A program made the translations under genes and the position numbers. 64,000 nucleotides of DNA from an uncultured bacterium (GTDB lineage Bacteria; Bacteroidota; Bacteroidia; Bacteroidales; Bacteroidaceae). A model generated the notes under the pieces. That model had not been told where the DNA came from. It did not search any database and saw only the letters and a list, made by a program, of their open reading frames with translations. This document shows positions 32,321-42,000 of this stretch, piece by piece. The stretch covers positions 1-64,000 of the forward strand of contig CALZUQ010000010.1 of NCBI GenBank assembly GCA_945829425.1, in the 5' to 3' direction. The number at the start of each line of letters is the position of its first letter. The first letter of the stretch is position 1.

Positions 32321-32330
32321 CCTTATACTC

Positions 32331-34028
32331 ATGGAAAAGATAATAATATATCAGATGCTTCCACGCATCTTCGGCAATACGAACACCACGCGGAAGCACA
32401 ACGGCACGATTGCCGAGAACGGGTCGGGAAAATTCTATGACATTGACGGCATAGCACTCAACCGAATCAGGAACTTGGGGTGTACGCATGTCTGGTTTAC
32501 AGGAGTGCTGCGCCACGCTACCTCTACCGATTATACCTTCTACGGCATTCCTGCCAACCACCCGGCTGTCGTAAAAGGAAAGGCTGGCTCGCCATACGCC
32601 ATAGCCGACTATTATGACGTCGACCCTGACCTCGCGGTAAAGGTAAACAAGAGGATGATGGAGTTCCACAGGCTTGTTGAGCGCACGCATAAGGCGGGGC
32701 TGAAAGTTATCATTGACTTCGTGCCGAACCATGTCGCAAGAGAGTATCATAGCATTTGCTGTCCGAAAGGCGTCAGAGACCTTGGTGCCGACGACAACAA
32801 GGACTGGCATTTCTCTCCGAAAAACAATTTCTATTATTGTTGGGGAATGCCGTTCACTCCGTCCATAGACCTCGGACACGACTCTGACGGTAAGGCTGTA
32901 GAACCCTACTGCGAGTTCCCTGCAAAGGCGACAGGCAATGACGTCTTCTCTGCCTCACCAGGGCTTAACGACTGGTACGAGACGGTAAAGCTCAACTACG
33001 GCATTGACTACTGCGATGCAGGAGGACGCTCGGAACATTTCTTCGGCCTTGACGGCAAGCCTCTCCCCAACACATGGTATAAGATGACGGAGATACTGCT
33101 CTTCTGGGCAGAGAAGGGTGTCGACGCCTTCCGTTGTGACATGGCAGAAATGGTGCCAACGGCATTCTGGTCATACGCTACGTCCATGGTGAAGGAGGCT
33201 TATCCCAACATCGTCTTCATTGGTGAGGTGTACGACCCGAAGCAATACCGTAGATACATAGCCTCAGGCTTCGACTATCTCTATGACAAAGTCGGCATGT
33301 ACGACACTCTGCGTAACGTGGTGTGCGGCAACGACAGTGCGGCAAACATCACGCGGAAATGGCAGGAGACTGACGACATACGCAACCACATGCTGTATTT
33401 CCTCGAAAACCATGACGAGCAGCGTATAGGAAGTGATTTCTTTGCCGGAGACCCTTGGCGTGCCATACCGGCACTTATCGTCTCCACCTTGCTCGGCACA
33501 AATCCTTTTATGCTCTATGCCGGTGAGGAGTTCGGCGAGAAGGGCATGGACGAGGAAGGCTTCTCGGGAAAGGACGGTCGCACCACAATCTTCGACTACT
33601 GGAGTATTGACTCCCTACGCAAGGGGTTCTTCGCACGCCGTGAGATGACTAAGGAAGACAAGGCGATAGAGAAGATACACTCCCTGATACTCAACATTGC
33701 GGTGTCACAGAAAGCAGTAACGGAAGGTCTTTCCTACGACCTGATGTATGCCAACCCTATGTCCGCGCGATTCGATGCGACAAAGATCTTCACCTTCTTG
33801 CGTAAGGCGGGTAAAGAGTCTTTGTTCGTCGTGACAAACTTTGCGGCGGAGGACAAGGACGTTGAGATAGACATTCCTTTACACGCATTCGAATATCTCC
33901 ACCTGGAGCCGGGGAATAAGAAAGCTATAGACCTTATTTCAGGAAGAATCATAAACATTGCGCTTTATCCTGAAACACCTGTCTCTCTTTCTGTTCCTGC
34001 TTATTCGGGCTTGGTGCTGAAGTTCTGA
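32331..34028 (+). CDS. GH13-family alpha-amylase-like glycoside hydrolase
   Basis: 565 residues from ATG 32331 (MEKIIIYQMLPRIFGN). No signal peptide, so it is cytoplasmic. GH13 regions: I DFVPNH (about 136), II VDAFRCDMAEM with nucleophile Asp (about 267), III FIGEVYDP with acid/base Glu (about 300), IV ENHDEQ with the stabilising Asp (about 361). A C-terminal beta domain follows (LFVVTNFAAEDKDVEIDI onward). It hydrolyses or rearranges alpha-glucans; exact specificity is not visible. A direct repeat fills the leader, and a strong terminator follows. Confidence 0.88.
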   Translation: MEKIIIYQMLPRIFGNTNTTRKHNGTIAENGSGKFYDIDGIALNRIRNLGCTHVWFTGVLRHATSTDYTFYGIPANHPAVVKGKAGSPYAIADYYDVDPDLAVKVNKRMMEFHRLVERTHKAGLKVIIDFVPNHVAREYHSICCPKGVRDLGADDNKDWHFSPKNNFYYCWGMPFTPSIDLGHDSDGKAVEPYCEFPAKATGNDVFSASPGLNDWYETVKLNYGIDYCDAGGRSEHFFGLDGKPLPNTWYKMTEILLFWAEKGVDAFRCDMAEMVPTAFWSYATSMVKEAYPNIVFIGEVYDPKQYRRYIASGFDYLYDKVGMYDTLRNVVCGNDSAANITRKWQETDDIRNHMLYFLENHDEQRIGSDFFAGDPWRAIPALIVSTLLGTNPFMLYAGEEFGEKGMDEEGFSGKDGRTTIFDYWSIDSLRKGFFARREMTKEDKAIEKIHSLILNIAVSQKAVTEGLSYDLMYANPMSARFDATKIFTFLRKAGKESLFVVTNFAAEDKDVEIDIPLHAFEYLHLEPGNKKAIDLISGRIINIALYPETPVSLSVPAYSGLVLKF

Positions 34029-34040
34029 TACAAAGATATT

Positions 34041-34083
34041 GGGTGGGTATGCCTCTGCTTTCCGGCATATCCCACCCTTTTTT
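34041..34083 (+). terminator. Rho-independent terminator after the GH13 gene
   Basis: GGGTGGG and CCCACCC form the base of the stem, ATGCC and GGCAT continue it, and T6 follows. Confidence 0.9.
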
Positions 34084-34121
34084 CGATAGGTGGCGTGCCA
34101 GCCTTATCGACTATCCTCAAT

Positions 34122-34131
34122 AGAATATTCT
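34122..34131 (+). promoter_or_regulatory. Palindrome upstream of the TonB receptor
   Basis: AGAATATTCT is a perfect 10-bp palindrome, followed closely by TCTAGTTGTTCTAGA, in the 160-bp leader of the receptor gene. It could be an operator; no regulator is identified. Confidence 0.35.
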
Positions 34132-34194
34132 AGTTGTTCTAGATACATTCCGGAAGCCGTAATCTTTTTCGTGCTCCGGGAAAATAATTATTTA

Positions 34195-36306
34195 ATGTCA
34201 AACAAAACAACAATCAGATGGAAGCGTTTCTCTAAAGCTTCCTATGCGGTATTCAACAGCCTTCACAGAGAGGTGGCTATAGGAGTGCTCTCGGCAGCCA
34301 TGCTACAGAGTGCCGGGGTGTTGGCAAAGACACGTTCCGTATCATGCCATACTCCTACGGCGGTAGAAGCTACCCCTCTCTCTGAAACGGAAGAGACAGC
34401 AGACTCGTTGGGTGTCGCACTTGCCGGCGTGGAAGTCGTCGGCACACGTGTACCGCTTCTGGAGAGCCAGACGGCACGTATGGTAACCGTACTGCAACGT
34501 GCAGACATTGAGGCTGCTGCGGTACACAGTATTAACGACTTGCTGGAGTATGCCGTAGGCATAGATGTCAGACAGCGTGGCGAGATGGGTGTCCAGACAG
34601 ACATTGCTGTGCGTGGAGGCACCTTCGATCAGGTCACGGTATTGGTCAACGGGATAAACGTCTCCTCACCGCATACGGGCCATCTTACAGCCGACTTCCC
34701 TTTCTCTGCCGATGACATAGAGCGTGTGGAAGTGCTCGAAGGTCCTGCGGCAAGAGTATTCGGAACGTCAGCGTTTACGGGAGTGGTGAATATCGTCACG
34801 AAAGATGCTTCGGCAGAAAGCTCAGGACGACTGGGAGCAACAGTTAACCTGAGAGGCGGAGCTTACGGCTATGGTGCCGGAGACCTGCGCCTTTCGTTCT
34901 CCAACGCCACAAATCATGCCTCTTCTTTTTCACACACACTCTCTGGGGGGTATGCCAGGAGTGATGGCGCTACGGACAATTCTTATTTCTCAAACACACA
35001 TCTTTTTTACCACGGCACATACAGGTCGCCGGGTGCTGTTGTCGACGCTCAGGCAGGCTATAGCTACAAGCCCTACGGAGCGAATACCTTTTATGGCCTC
35101 GCCTCTACCGACCAATGGGAGAGCAACGAGAGGTTCATGGCTTCGGTAAGGGCTGAGACAACGGTAGGACAGTTCCACCTCGCTCCTCAGTTTTCATGGA
35201 ACAGATGGCTCGACCATTACCAATGGCATCGTGATGTCTCGCCGGGCGGAGAGAATTTCCACCTCGTAGATGTTTACGGAGCGGGAATAAACTCATGGAT
35301 ACAGACAGTTCTCGGAAAGACGGCTTTCGGAGTGGAGATGCGCTCAGAGGCTATATGGTCAACAAACCTCGGAAGGAAACTTGAAGCGAGCGAATACAGA
35401 GACCTTGCGGGACACGACGCTACAGATGCGCGCAAGTACACATGCCACGACCAACGTACTAATATTTCTGCGTTCCTTGAGCACGACATATTGCTGAGGC
35501 AATGGACGTTCTCGCTCGGAGTACTGGCAAACCATAATACAGGTTTGGACGGGAAATGGCGGCTTTATCCCGGAATAGACATAAGCTATCGTCCTGACGA
35601 CGCATGGAAAGTCTTCGCCTCATGGAACATGGCATTGCGCATGCCGACCTTTACTGACCTTTACTATAGCGGAACAAATATCGAAGGCTCACGCAACCTC
35701 ATGCCCGAGAAGACCAATGATGTCTCGCTGGGCGTGAAATACCGTCCTCAAGGTTGGAACATCTCTGCGCAGGCGTTCTATTCCCATAAGACGGACATGA
35801 TTGACTGGGTGGTTTATACCGACGAGACGTCAGATTCTGAAGGAAAGCCCACAGATCCGTCAACATGGATATACCGTTCCGGAAACTTCACACTCGACAA
35901 TGTCGGCGTAGAACTTCAGGTGGAGCTCCTGCCACGTGAGATTATGGCTGGCAGTCCTCTACGCCGCTTCTCCGTAGGTTATGCCTATATCTCGGAAGAC
36001 CTTGAGCACAACCGTCCCGTGACATTGTCGAAATACGCTCAGGAGTATCTGAAGCACAAGGTCGTGGTGCAGGCAGACGGCAGGATATGGAAAAAGCTTA
36101 ACCTCTCACTCTCGTGGCGTTGGCAGGAGAGGACAGGTGCTGGCAACAGTCCTTATGCTTTGCTCGACGGGCGTCTCTCTTGGGACACATCACGCTGGTC
36201 GGCATACGTTGATTGTACGAATATTCTCGACAAAGCATATAATGACTATATCATTGTGCCACAGCCAGGACGTTGGATAAAGGCCGGCATAAGGCTAAGC
36301 CTTTAA
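34195..36306 (+). CDS. TonB-dependent outer membrane receptor (BtuB/FepA-like)
   Basis: 703 residues from ATG 34195 (MSNKTTIRWKRFSKASYAVF); an earlier ATG at 34090 lies inside the leader. A plug domain follows an export segment: VEVVGTRVPL (TonB-box-like), DLLEYAVGIDVRQRGEMGVQ, ISVRGG-type AVRGGTFDQV, VEVLEGPAARVFGTSAFTGV and VNIVTKDA. The rest is a 22-strand beta-barrel ending RWIKAGIRLSL with a terminal hydrophobic residue. It imports a ligand such as a metal chelate or cobalamin using TonB energy. It has no N-terminal carboxypeptidase-like domain and no SusD partner, so it is not a glycan SusC. The hairpin terminator at 36364 follows. Confidence 0.85.
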   Translation: MSNKTTIRWKRFSKASYAVFNSLHREVAIGVLSAAMLQSAGVLAKTRSVSCHTPTAVEATPLSETEETADSLGVALAGVEVVGTRVPLLESQTARMVTVLQRADIEAAAVHSINDLLEYAVGIDVRQRGEMGVQTDIAVRGGTFDQVTVLVNGINVSSPHTGHLTADFPFSADDIERVEVLEGPAARVFGTSAFTGVVNIVTKDASAESSGRLGATVNLRGGAYGYGAGDLRLSFSNATNHASSFSHTLSGGYARSDGATDNSYFSNTHLFYHGTYRSPGAVVDAQAGYSYKPYGANTFYGLASTDQWESNERFMASVRAETTVGQFHLAPQFSWNRWLDHYQWHRDVSPGGENFHLVDVYGAGINSWIQTVLGKTAFGVEMRSEAIWSTNLGRKLEASEYRDLAGHDATDARKYTCHDQRTNISAFLEHDILLRQWTFSLGVLANHNTGLDGKWRLYPGIDISYRPDDAWKVFASWNMALRMPTFTDLYYSGTNIEGSRNLMPEKTNDVSLGVKYRPQGWNISAQAFYSHKTDMIDWVVYTDETSDSEGKPTDPSTWIYRSGNFTLDNVGVELQVELLPREIMAGSPLRRFSVGYAYISEDLEHNRPVTLSKYAQEYLKHKVVVQADGRIWKKLNLSLSWRWQERTGAGNSPYALLDGRLSWDTSRWSAYVDCTNILDKAYNDYIIVPQPGRWIKAGIRLSL

Positions 36307-36363
36307 AAATAAGCAATATAAACATACATGAATCTCTGCTCCTCTACAGAGCCATAACATAAA

Positions 36364-36412
36364 GACAGCCCGCTGGAAAATAATAATCTCCAACGGGCTG
36401 TCATCTTTTTTT
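36364..36412 (+). terminator. Rho-independent terminator after the TonB receptor
   Basis: GACAGCCCG pairs with CGGGCTGTC, and TGGA with TCCA after a single C/A mismatch; a T-rich run follows. It also lies between convergent genes. Confidence 0.9.
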
Positions 36413-36422
36413 CTTCACCAGG

Positions 36423-36716
36423 TTAAACCTTTCTCTTCCCCGGCTCAATCTTATTTTTTCCTGATATCTTTTTTGCTTCCTTGGCTTTTTTTATCAAGTC
36501 AACCTTTGATATTTCCCTCATTTTGCTCAGTTCTGATAGAAGTATAAGCTTTTCTTTGGGCATCTCTCCTCTCTTTACTTTCTTCATGTTGTATTTCCAC
36601 CAATTCAGCAATGCTTTTTGATCAAAATTGCTTTTTGCAGGCAGCTGGTGATGTTTAGCAACATACTTTTTTAACTGAAGGTAATTGTTCTTCCAGTTCT
36701 CCTCTGTTTTTGTCAT
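36423..36716 (-). CDS. Small helicase-associated (HA) domain protein
   Basis: 97 residues. The first ~65 match one HA repeat (W..N...L..Y....... P..): NWKNNYLQLKKYVAKHHQLP, then LLNWWKYNMKKVKRGEMP and LLSEL. This domain is a DNA-binding tail on certain restriction-type helicases in Bacteroidetes, but here it stands alone. The tail is very Lys-rich, ending KISGKNKIEPGKRKV. It lies 7 bp after the DedA gene, so it is probably the end of that transcript. Confidence 0.6.
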   Translation of the reverse strand: MTKTEENWKNNYLQLKKYVAKHHQLPAKSNFDQKALLNWWKYNMKKVKRGEMPKEKLILLSELSKMREISKVDLIKKAKEAKKISGKNKIEPGKRKV

Positions 36717-36723
36717 GTTTATA

Positions 36724-37362
36724 TTACTGCTTTTTGTTGATTTTTTTTATTGCCATCCATGCTATGGCTATAACCACGGCAAGGAGTATGGCATATCCTA
36801 TTTCATGACTGTATGTCGAAGCGAGTTCAGAAACATCCTCAGGGGTTTTTATGTCTGGGAATGCCTTGTATATGGAGTAACCTATAAAAGCGAGGACGCT
36901 GTTCCATGCTCCTGCTCCGAGTGTGGTGTAAAGCAGGAACTTGGAGAGACGCATTCCCGAGAGTCCTGCAGGAATAGATATGAGCTGACGCACGGCAGGC
37001 ACCAGACGTCCGAAGAATGTCGACATTGCTCCGTGTTCACGGAAATACTCTTCTGCGTAAGCCACCTTCTCTTCGCTGAGGAGGCAGAGATGTCCGAGAC
37101 GGCTGTTGGCAAAACGGTACACTACGGGACGTCCGAGCCATTTCGCAAGGAAATAGTTCACCAAAGCTCCTGCGTCGGCTCCTATCGTTGCGCATACCAC
37201 GACAAGTATTATGTTCATCTTGTCTCCCGTCATGGCGAGCCATGCTGCGGGAGGCACTACGACTTCCGACGGGAAGGGTATAAAAGAGCTCTCGATAGCC
37301 ATGAAGACCGTCACAACCCAGTAGTTGAGGTTCTCCAGAACCCATGTTATTATTTCATTCAT
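36724..37362 (-). CDS. DedA/VTT-family membrane protein
   Basis: 212 residues from ATG 37362 (MNEIITWVLENLNYWVVTVF); an upstream ATG at 37422 adds polar residues not typical of the family. Several membrane segments are present. Family motifs: ESSFIPFPSEVVVPPAAWLA (about 23-42), the GADAGALVNYFLAKWLGR block, and FFGRLVPAVRQLISIPAGLSGM. DedA proteins flip or help to turn over undecaprenyl-phosphate or phospholipids. It shares a transcript with the HA-domain gene. Confidence 0.88.
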   Translation of the reverse strand: MNEIITWVLENLNYWVVTVFMAIESSFIPFPSEVVVPPAAWLAMTGDKMNIILVVVCATIGADAGALVNYFLAKWLGRPVVYRFANSRLGHLCLLSEEKVAYAEEYFREHGAMSTFFGRLVPAVRQLISIPAGLSGMRLSKFLLYTTLGAGAWNSVLAFIGYSIYKAFPDIKTPEDVSELASTYSHEIGYAILLAVVIAIAWMAIKKINKKQ

Positions 37363-37523
37363 TAAGTTTAGGTGTGCAAAAAGTGTATTATGTTGTATTG
37401 GATAGCGATGCAGTGTCAGCAAGTGATATGCAGTGAGTGTCGCTACTCCTGCTCTACAGTCATCACGTTCCGTCTGTGCATGGCAGGCGGTCCTTTCTTA
37501 TGTTCCGTGCTTGTCACCAATCT

Positions 37524-38732
37524 TTAATATTCGCTGTTCACCGTGCCTGGGTATTCCTCCAGTGCTTTGCGCAACAGTACGAGAGCACGTTCAAGGTCCG
37601 GTTTCTTCAGGACGTATGCTATGCGCACCTGATCTATTCCTGCTCCCGGTGTGGTGTAGAATCCGGCTGCCGGAGCCATCATTATCGTCTCGCCCTCATA
37701 TTCAAAAGATTCGAGACACCAGCGGCAGAACTTCTCCGAGTCGTCGACAGGAAGTTTCGCCACGGTATAGAACGCCCCCATAGGTATCGGCGAATAAACG
37801 CCCGGTATTCGGTTCAGGCCGTCAATAAGACATTTCCTTCGCTCTACATATTCATCGTAGACATCACGCTGATATTCCTCAGAAGCGTCAAGCGATGCCT
37901 CTGCCACGATCTGTCCTATGAGAGGAGGAGAGAGACGCGCCTGACAGAACTTCATCACAGCAGCGCGCACCTCTGCATTCTTTGTTATCAGTGCTCCAAT
38001 ACGTATTCCGCACTCGGAGTATCGCTTTGAAACAGAGTCGATAAGCACCACGTTCTGTTCTATTCCTTCCAAATGGCAAGCCGAGATATACGGCGAGCCG
38101 GTGTATATATACTCACGATACACCTCGTCGGAGAAGAGGTACAGGTCATATTTCTTTACGAGGTCGCGTATCTGGTTCATTTCACGGCGTGTATAGAGAT
38201 AGCCCGTCGGGTTGTTGGGGTTGCATATCATAATGGCGCGTGTGCGGTCGTTGATAAGCTCTTCGAATTTCTCCACCTTAGGCAGTGAGAACCCCTCTTC
38301 TATCGTTGTCGCTATGGTGCGTATCCTTGCACCAGCGGAAATGGCGAAAGCCATGTAGTTGGCATAAGCCGGTTCCGGCACAATGATTTCGTCGCCCGGG
38401 TTGAGACACGCTAAAAAAGAGAAGAGTACCGCCTCCGAGCCTCCTGATGTTATGATGATGTCGTCTGCTGTAACGTTGATGTTGTATTTTTTGTAGTAAT
38501 CTACCAGACGCTCACGATACGACTGATATCCCTGTGATGGTGAATACTCAAGTATTGTGCGGTTTATGTTCTTCAGAGCCTCAAGACCCTCACGTGGAGT
38601 GGGCAGGTCCGGCTGACCTATGTTGAGGTGATAAACCTTTGTTCCTCGTTTCTTTGCTGCGGCAGCCAGAGGAGCCAGTTTGCGTATCGGCGACTCCGGC
38701 ATCTCGTGGCCTCGAATGGATATTTTTGGCAT
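37524..38732 (-). CDS. PLP-dependent class I/II aminotransferase
   Basis: 402 residues from ATG 38732 (MPKISIRGHEMPESPIRKL). Cofactor-binding pieces are GGSEAVLFSFLACLNPGDEI (about 100), MICNPNNPTGYLY (about 170), LFSDEVYREY and the Schiff-base Lys in SVSKRYSECGIRIGAL (about 240). It is an aspartate-type transaminase of fold type I; substrate cannot be told, but the conserved Bacteroidales member is annotated as an aspartate/aromatic aminotransferase. It has its own -7 box. Confidence 0.88.
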   Translation of the reverse strand: MPKISIRGHEMPESPIRKLAPLAAAAKKRGTKVYHLNIGQPDLPTPREGLEALKNINRTILEYSPSQGYQSYRERLVDYYKKYNINVTADDIIITSGGSEAVLFSFLACLNPGDEIIVPEPAYANYMAFAISAGARIRTIATTIEEGFSLPKVEKFEELINDRTRAIMICNPNNPTGYLYTRREMNQIRDLVKKYDLYLFSDEVYREYIYTGSPYISACHLEGIEQNVVLIDSVSKRYSECGIRIGALITKNAEVRAAVMKFCQARLSPPLIGQIVAEASLDASEEYQRDVYDEYVERRKCLIDGLNRIPGVYSPIPMGAFYTVAKLPVDDSEKFCRWCLESFEYEGETIMMAPAAGFYTTPGAGIDQVRIAYVLKKPDLERALVLLRKALEEYPGTVNSEY

Positions 38733-38761
38733 AATGATATTTGTCAGTGAATTTTGAAATA

Positions 38762-38769
38762 CAAAATTA
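38762..38769 (-). promoter_or_regulatory. -7 box for the aminotransferase
   Basis: Leftward TAATTTTG, 30 bp before the ATG at 38732. Confidence 0.65.
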
Positions 38770-38863
38770 CTCTTTTCCTTTGAAACAGCCAAACAATTAC
38801 GTCAATTTATTTACGTTGTCATAAAAAAATGTATAATAGTTTGCATATATCAAATATAATTAG

Positions 38864-38871
38864 TAATTTTG
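38864..38871 (+). promoter_or_regulatory. -7 box for ileS
   Basis: TAATTTTG followed exactly 9 nt later by TTAAGGTGGGTTCC at 38881, giving a leader of about 185 nt. The same 9-nt spacing between a -7 box and this motif occurs on the minus strand before GH106. Confidence 0.7.
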
Positions 38872-38880
38872 CGACTTCAT

Positions 38881-39030
38881 TTAAGGTGGGTTCCAATGAT
38901 GTTTTGCCATTGCCGCACAGGTGATTTTTGCCTTAGCTGCATTAGCGTGACTGCTGTTGCTGCATGAGTGAGACGTCTGTTGTGTGGCATTTTCACTGCG
39001 TCAGCATCATTGCCCTCCTGAATGATATTG
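38881..39030. mobile_element. Diverged palindromic element in the ileS leader
   Basis: It starts with the element terminus TTAAGGTGGGTTC, loses the subterminal arm, then has GATGTTTTGCCAT (compare GATGTTTTGTCAT in copy 3). It again forms a long imperfect hairpin: ATGATG with CATCAT and GCCGCACA with TGTGTGGC, with sequences unlike the other copies. The right terminal repeat is not recognisable. It fills most of the leader between the -7 box and the ileS start. Confidence 0.45.
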
Positions 39031-39065
39031 TCCACTAACCTGAAACATATTACGAACGAAAGATA

Positions 39066-42000
39066 ATGACAAAGAAATTTGCAGATCACAAGACACTTAA
39101 CCTGACAGATATCAACAAAGAGATCTTGAAGGAATGGAAAGAAAAAGACGTGTTCCACAAGTCTGTGGACGAAAGAGAAGGCTATCCGGAATATATCTTC
39201 TTTGAGGGTCCGCCGTCAGCCAACGGCCACCCTGGCATACACCATGTCATGGGACGCACGATAAAGGACACCTTCCTGCGTTACAAGACCATGAAGGGCT
39301 ACAGAGTAAAGCGTAAGGCTGGCTGGGACACCCACGGCCTTCCTGTGGAACTTTCTGTAGAGAAGAACCTCGGCATCACGAAAGAAGATATAGGAAAGAA
39401 AATCAGCGTCGACGACTATAACGACGCTTGCCGTAAGAACGTCATGATGTACACCGACGAGTGGACTCAGCTGACCGACAAGATGGGTTACTGGGTAGAT
39501 CTCGAACACCCTTACATCACGTACGACAACAAGTATATCGAGACGCTGTGGTATCTGCTCAAGCAACTGTATGAGAAGAACCTCCTATACAAGGGTTATA
39601 CCATACAGCCATATTCTCCCGCCGCCGGCACAGGACTGTCAAGCCATGAGCTTAACCAGCCGGGATGCTACCGTGACGTGAAGGACACTACCGTAACTGC
39701 GCAGTTCAAGGTGACTGATGCAGAAAAACTATTCGGCGAAGGCTTGGGCGACGTATATGTCCTGGCATGGACGACAACGCCGTGGACACTCCCGTCAAAT
39801 ACCGCACTGTGTGTAGGACCAAAAATCGACTATGTAGCATTGAAGGGTGAGAACCCCTATTCCGGCGAGAAAGCCATATATGTCGTTGCCGAAGCACGCA
39901 TGGGAGCGTACTTCCAGCCGGTGAAGGACGAGGAGGGCAACGAAAAACCTGTCGAAATAGTTTGGCGCGGCAAAGGTTCCGACCTCGTCGGGCTTCATTA
40001 CCGCCAGCTCATGCCATGGGTCAAGCCGTGTGCCCTTGAAGACGAAAAGGTCGTGGTAAAAGCTGACGAGGCGTTCCGCATCATCCCTGGCGACTATGTC
40101 ACTACTGAAGATGGTACCGGCGTGGTACATATAGCTCCGACATTCGGTGCCGACGACGCCAAGGTGGCAAAAGACGCCGGCATTCCTTCGCTCTTTATCA
40201 TTGACAAGGCCGGAGACACACGCCCTATGGTTGACTTCCAGGGCAAATATTTCGTCAAGGACGACATCGACCCTGAGTTTGCTGGAAAATGCGTCAACGA
40301 AGCCTACTGGAAGCATAGCGGCGACTACGTCAAGAACGCTTACGACCCAAAATACAACGTCGGCGGCAAATACGATGAGAAGGCTGCCACTAAGGATATG
40401 GACCTCAACGTAGTACTCTGTCTTGAGATGAAAGAAGAGGGTACGGCATTCAAGATTGAGAAGCACGTCCATAACTATCCGCATTGCTGGCGTACTGACA
40501 AGCCTGTCCTTTATTATCCTCTCGACTCATGGTTCATACGCTCTACGGCATGTAAGGAACGTATGTTTGAGCTTAACAAGACAATCAACTGGAAACCGGA
40601 GTCAACAGGAACGGGACGTTTCGGCAAATGGCTTGAGAACCTCAATGACTGGAACCTCTCACGCTCACGCTATTGGGGCACACCGCTGCCTATATGGCGC
40701 AATCGCGACACCAAGGAAGAGATATGCATCGGTTCGCTTCAAGAGCTGTATGAAGAGATAGAGAAAGCCGTTGCGGCAGGTGTCATGACCGTCAACCCTC
40801 TGAAAGAGAAAGGCTTCGTCCCTGGAGACATGAGCCAGGAGAACTACGACCGCATAGACATCCACCGCCCGTATGTCGATGACATAAAGCTTGTCAGCCC
40901 TGCCGGCAACGTCCTGACGCGCGAGCTTGACCTCATAGACGTATGGTTTGACTCCGGTGCCATGCCTTACGCCCAGATACACTATCCTTTCGAGAACCGT
41001 GAGCTCATCGACGATCGAAAGGCTTATCCTGCCGACTTCATAGCCGAAGGTGTCGACCAGACACGCGGCTGGTTCTTTACTCTCCACGCCATTGCCACTA
41101 TGGTCTTCGACTCCGTGGCATACCGTAATGTCATCTCCAACGGCCTTGTGCTCGACAAAAACGGAGTGAAGATGTCGAAACGTCTCGGAAACGTTGTTGA
41201 CCCCTTCGAGTGTATCGAGCAGTACGGCACAGACGCCGTGCGCTGGTATATGATTACCAACTCCTCGCCGTGGGATAACCTCCTCTTCGACCGCGACGGA
41301 GTAAAGGAAGTGACGTCAGCGTTCTTCATAAAGCTATATCAGGCGTACTCTTTCTTCACCCTCTATGCCAATGTCGACGGCTTTACGTATGCCGAAGACG
41401 ACGTGCCTTTCAGCGAGCGTCCATATTTCGACCGTTGGCTCCTCTCTGAGCTGAACACGCTGGTAAAACGTGTCGATGAGGCTATGAGCGACTACGACCC
41501 TACTCCTGCCGGCCGCATGATACAGAAATTCGTTGTCGAGAAGCTTTCCAACTGGTATATCCGCCTTAACAAGAAACGTTTCTGGGGCGGCGGCATGACG
41601 CAGGACAAGCTCTCTGCATACCAGACGCTGTATATCTGTCTTGACACCCTCAGCAGGCTCGTGGCTCCTGTCTCACCATTCTATGCCGACCGTCTGTTCC
41701 TCGACCTCAACGCCGTGACAGGGAAAGACAAGGCGGAGAGCGTACACCTTGCCGACTATCCTGTCGTACACGAGGAGTGGATAGACACTGACCTGGAGAA
41801 CGCCATGCAGGTGGCGATGCAGGTGACATCAATGGTTCTCTCGCTCCGAAAGAAAGTCAAGATACCTGTCATTCAGGCTCTTCAGGAAATCTCCATACCG
41901 GCTACGGACAGTGTCATGAGGGCAAACATAGAGCGCATGGCAGACGTGATCCTCGCAGAGACGAATGTCAAGAAGATGACATTCATAGAGTCAGGTGCAG

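Noticed and set aside
38872..39065. T-box riboswitch before ileS
   Set aside because: No T-box core or specifier stem could be found, and T-boxes are not known to be usual in Bacteroidetes.
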